From an uncultured Candidatus Actinomarina sp. (GTDB taxonomy: Bacteria; Actinomycetota; Acidimicrobiia; Actinomarinales; Actinomarinaceae), in contig CACGBK010000006.1 of the NCBI GenBank assembly GCA_902571385.1, positions 1-64,000 of the forward strand: 64,000 nt of DNA. The letters run 5' to 3'. The notes below the pieces were generated by a model. The model ran no database searches, was not told the origin of the DNA, and saw only the letters and a program-made list of their open reading frames with translations. How positions within the stretch are numbered: position 1 is the first letter of the stretch; each line of letters begins with the position of its first letter. Shown piece by piece: positions 62,476-64,000 of this stretch. The translations under genes and the position numbers were made by a program.

Positions 62476-63342
62476 ATGGAAAAAGTTGCTGTTATCGGTG
62501 GTGGACAAATGGGAAGTCAGATTGCTGCTTTATCGGCAATGTCTGGTCATGAAACTAGTATTTTTGATAACAATAAAGAATATTTAGATAACAAATTAAT
62601 TTTTACAAAACAAAATATAGAAAACTTAGTTTCAAAGGACTTAATTCAGAAGGAAAGCTTAGACAATTTTAATAAAAATCTTCAAGTCTATGACTCACTC
62701 GAATCAGTTGTAAAAGATAAAACATTTGTAATTGAAGCTGTTGTTGAAAGATTTGATGTAAAAAAAAATATCTTTGAAACTATTTCTAACATACTTGATA
62801 AAGATGTCGTTCTCGCAACAAATAGTTCATTTATAGCTGCATCAGAAATTGCCCAACATTGCAAATATCCAGAAAGATTTCTAAATATGCATTTCTTTTA
62901 CCCGCCGTTGAGAATGGATCTTATTGAAATTTCATTTCCAGAATCTACAAAAAAAGAAGTAGTTGATAGGACAAAAGAGCTTAGCAATTTGATGGGAAGA
63001 ACAGTTATAACGTTGAATAAAGAGACACCAGGTTTTATTGTTAACAGAATGTTAGGCGCTTTGGTGGATGAGGCTTACGAACTATATGATGAAGGAATTG
63101 CTGACTTCAAAGATATCGACTTAGCTATTAAAAAAGGTTTAAATCATCCACTAGGACCTTTTGAACTAACTGATTACTCAGGCTTAGATATTAGTTATTA
63201 TTCAAAACTTAAAATTTACAATGAGACAAAAAATCCAAAAGATAAACCCAAAAAATTTCTAGAAGAAAAAGTTAAAGATGGAAAATTAGGAGTAAAAACA
63301 GGAGAGGGCTTTTACAATTACGATAAACCTTCAAAATCTTGA
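62476..63342 (+). CDS. 3-hydroxyacyl-CoA / 3-hydroxybutyryl-CoA dehydrogenase
   Basis: The 288 residues oxidise (3S)-hydroxyacyl-CoA with NAD+. Evidence: VAVIGGGQMGSQIAALSAMSGHETSIFDN (Rossmann), FVIEAVVERFDVKKNIFETI, LATNSSFIAASEIA, RFLNMHFFYPPLRMDLIEISFPESTKK (catalytic His segment; PP in place of the common NPP), TPGFIVNRMLGALVDEAYEL, and GPFELTDYSGLDISYY. Single domain fused to the C-terminal domain, so of Hbd/FadB2 type rather than a fused FadB. It follows the ACAD10/11-type gene closely. Its last 25 nt overlap the PPOX gene on the other strand. Confidence 0.93.
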   Translation: MEKVAVIGGGQMGSQIAALSAMSGHETSIFDNNKEYLDNKLIFTKQNIENLVSKDLIQKESLDNFNKNLQVYDSLESVVKDKTFVIEAVVERFDVKKNIFETISNILDKDVVLATNSSFIAASEIAQHCKYPERFLNMHFFYPPLRMDLIEISFPESTKKEVVDRTKELSNLMGRTVITLNKETPGFIVNRMLGALVDEAYELYDEGIADFKDIDLAIKKGLNHPLGPFELTDYSGLDISYYSKLKIYNETKNPKDKPKKFLEEKVKDGKLGVKTGEGFYNYDKPSKS

Positions 63343-63737
63343 TCTTTAAGATTAAAAAAGAATTCCCTTTCAGCTTTTATTTTTAAAACTATTCTTTCAG
63401 ATTGAATTTCAAATGGGTAAGGTTTATCCCAGTACTTATGAGATAAATCGTTAATATTTTTTAAGGCGTCTTCCCCTGTGATTTCACCAACTACGACACC
63501 CCTAATTTCAACAAATTTAAACTCATTATCATGTTTCCAGATCATAACATTCACTCTTGGGTCATCTTTTACATTTAAATATTTTCTTCGGTGAATTTCT
63601 GTGTTTATTAATATATTTTCACCATCTGTATCAACCCACATAACATGTGTCTGAGGAGCACCACTTTTAAAAAGAGTTGTTAAAGTGGCGTAATTTGGTT
63701 CTTTTGCCATTGCAATCGTTTTTTTATCTAATCCCAT
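63318..63737 (-). CDS. PPOX-class (Rv1155-like) flavin/F420-dependent oxidoreductase
   Basis: The 139 residues from the ATG at 63737 form a split beta-barrel: LDKKTIAMAKEPNYATLTTLFKSGAPQTHVMWVDTDGENILINTEIHRRKYLNVKDDPRVNVMIW, then FVEIRGVVVGEITGEDALKNINDLSHKYWDKPYP. The NYATLTT, THVMW and RRKYLNVKDDPRVN segments match the actinobacterial FDOR-B group that includes Rv1155 and Rv2074, many of which bind F420. Upstream in-frame residues to 63815 are antisense to dtd and not conserved. With cofC at 26.8 kb it fits an F420-using organism; cofactor identity is inferred. Confidence 0.8.
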   Translation of the reverse strand: MGLDKKTIAMAKEPNYATLTTLFKSGAPQTHVMWVDTDGENILINTEIHRRKYLNVKDDPRVNVMIWKHDNEFKFVEIRGVVVGEITGEDALKNINDLSHKYWDKPYPFEIQSERIVLKIKAEREFFFNLKDQDFEGLS

Positions 63738-63756
63738 ATAATTATCATAGAATATT

Positions 63757-64000
63757 ATGAAAGTTGTTTTACAAAGAGTTACATCTGCTTCTGTAAATGT
63801 TGATAAAAATGTCATATCAAAGATCGATCACGGATTATTGCTTTTATGGGGTATTGAAAAAGGAGACACTTTTGAGGATATTGAAACATTAACAAAAAAA
63901 ATATTAAAACTTAGAATTTTTGCAGATGAAGATGGAAAAATGAACAAGTCAATTATCGATGTTTCTGGTGAAATATTACTTGTGAGTCAATTTACATTAA
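63757..64000 (+). CDS. dtd: D-aminoacyl-tRNA deacylase, N-terminal part (cut by window end)
   Basis: From the ATG at 63757 the frame stays open to the window edge, encoding MKVVLQRVTSASVNVDKNV, HGLLLLWGIEKGD, KKILKLRIFADEDGKMN, and ILLVSQFTL. These are the Dtd signatures (K-V-V-x-Q-R-V, K-x-x-x-L-R-I-F, and the catalytic-region S-Q-F-T-L). Dtd removes D-amino acids mistakenly attached to tRNA. The remainder, including the GPVT/NxGP motif, lies beyond the window. It diverges from the PPOX gene over 19 nt; TATCAT at 63744-63749 lies 7 nt before the ATG. Confidence 0.95.
   Translation, partial: MKVVLQRVTSASVNVDKNVISKIDHGLLLLWGIEKGDTFEDIETLTKKILKLRIFADEDGKMNKSIIDVSGEILLVSQFTL

Noticed and set aside
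63738-63815. Upstream extension of the PPOX-family frame
   Set aside because: It is antisense to the conserved start of dtd and adds no PPOX motif.

Overview
The window is a gene-dense, AT-rich (about one third G+C by eye) bacterial chromosome segment with almost no spacer DNA. Many neighbouring genes overlap by 1-26 nt, and starts are often ATGA, TTGA, GTGA or TAATG overlaps. I see no insertion sequence, prophage, CRISPR array or rRNA. Several features point to a low-GC, streamlined actinobacterium, probably marine and of the Actinomarinales/Acidimicrobiia type. These are a CofC/FbiD enzyme of coenzyme F420 synthesis, a PPOX-family (Rv1155-like) protein, a fumarylacetoacetate-hydrolase gene directly before gltX followed by Glu/Gln tRNAs as in mycobacteria, a MurA with Asp instead of Cys, DapD/DapE lysine synthesis, GatCAB, and promoter-like TAnnnT boxes 7-10 nt before start codons (leaderless style). 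The taxonomic call is inference.

Layout. 1-4.6 kb: end of an ammonium transporter, a terminator, then the large subunit of glutamate synthase. 4.6-7.8 kb: deoC with two aldehyde dehydrogenase genes, the second lacking its catalytic half. 7.9-11.6 kb: thioesterase, EamA exporter preceded by an unassigned RNA structure, pgl, murA and an Nfu domain. 11.6-17.5 kb: lipoproteins (one only 47 aa), an SRPBCC protein, then iscS-mnmA-ligA. 17.6-22.6 kb: dapD-dapE-gatC-gatA-gatB. 22.6-26.8 kb: pgpA, ilvE, FAH family, gltX and three tRNAs. 26.8-36.3 kb: cofC, pyk, small orphan proteins, two UMF1-type MFS transporters, aspartate aminotransferase, folD and ychF. 36.4-40.3 kb: a CPA2 cation/proton antiporter with a separate RCK-USP protein, a DUF368 lipid-phosphate translocase, a 45-aa TatA and a cytochrome c lipoprotein.

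40.3-49.4 kb is a glucan/sugar locus: malQ and a GH13 amylase diverge, followed by a MalEFG-type importer without an ATPase, then ThuA and a Gfo/Idh/MocA oxidoreductase. A strong hairpin sits between malE and malF and probably raises binding-protein output relative to the permeases.

49.5-63.3 kb is an acyl-CoA catabolism region: acyl-CoA synthetase, SDR, two acyl-CoA dehydrogenases, thiolase, MaoC hydratase and hydroxyacyl-CoA dehydrogenase, with thiamine pyrophosphokinase, an ATP-grasp ligase and an NfuA-like protein in the middle. The most interesting signal is here. The region holds both a 4-hydroxybutyryl-CoA dehydratase homologue (radical [4Fe-4S]/FAD type) and a divergent pair of an aminoglycoside-phosphotransferase-like kinase with an ACAD10/11-type dehydrogenase. 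These are two unrelated known chemistries for removing a 4-hydroxyl from an acyl-CoA, placed next to enzymes that could finish conversion to acetyl-CoA. The window ends with a PPOX-family protein and the start of dtd.
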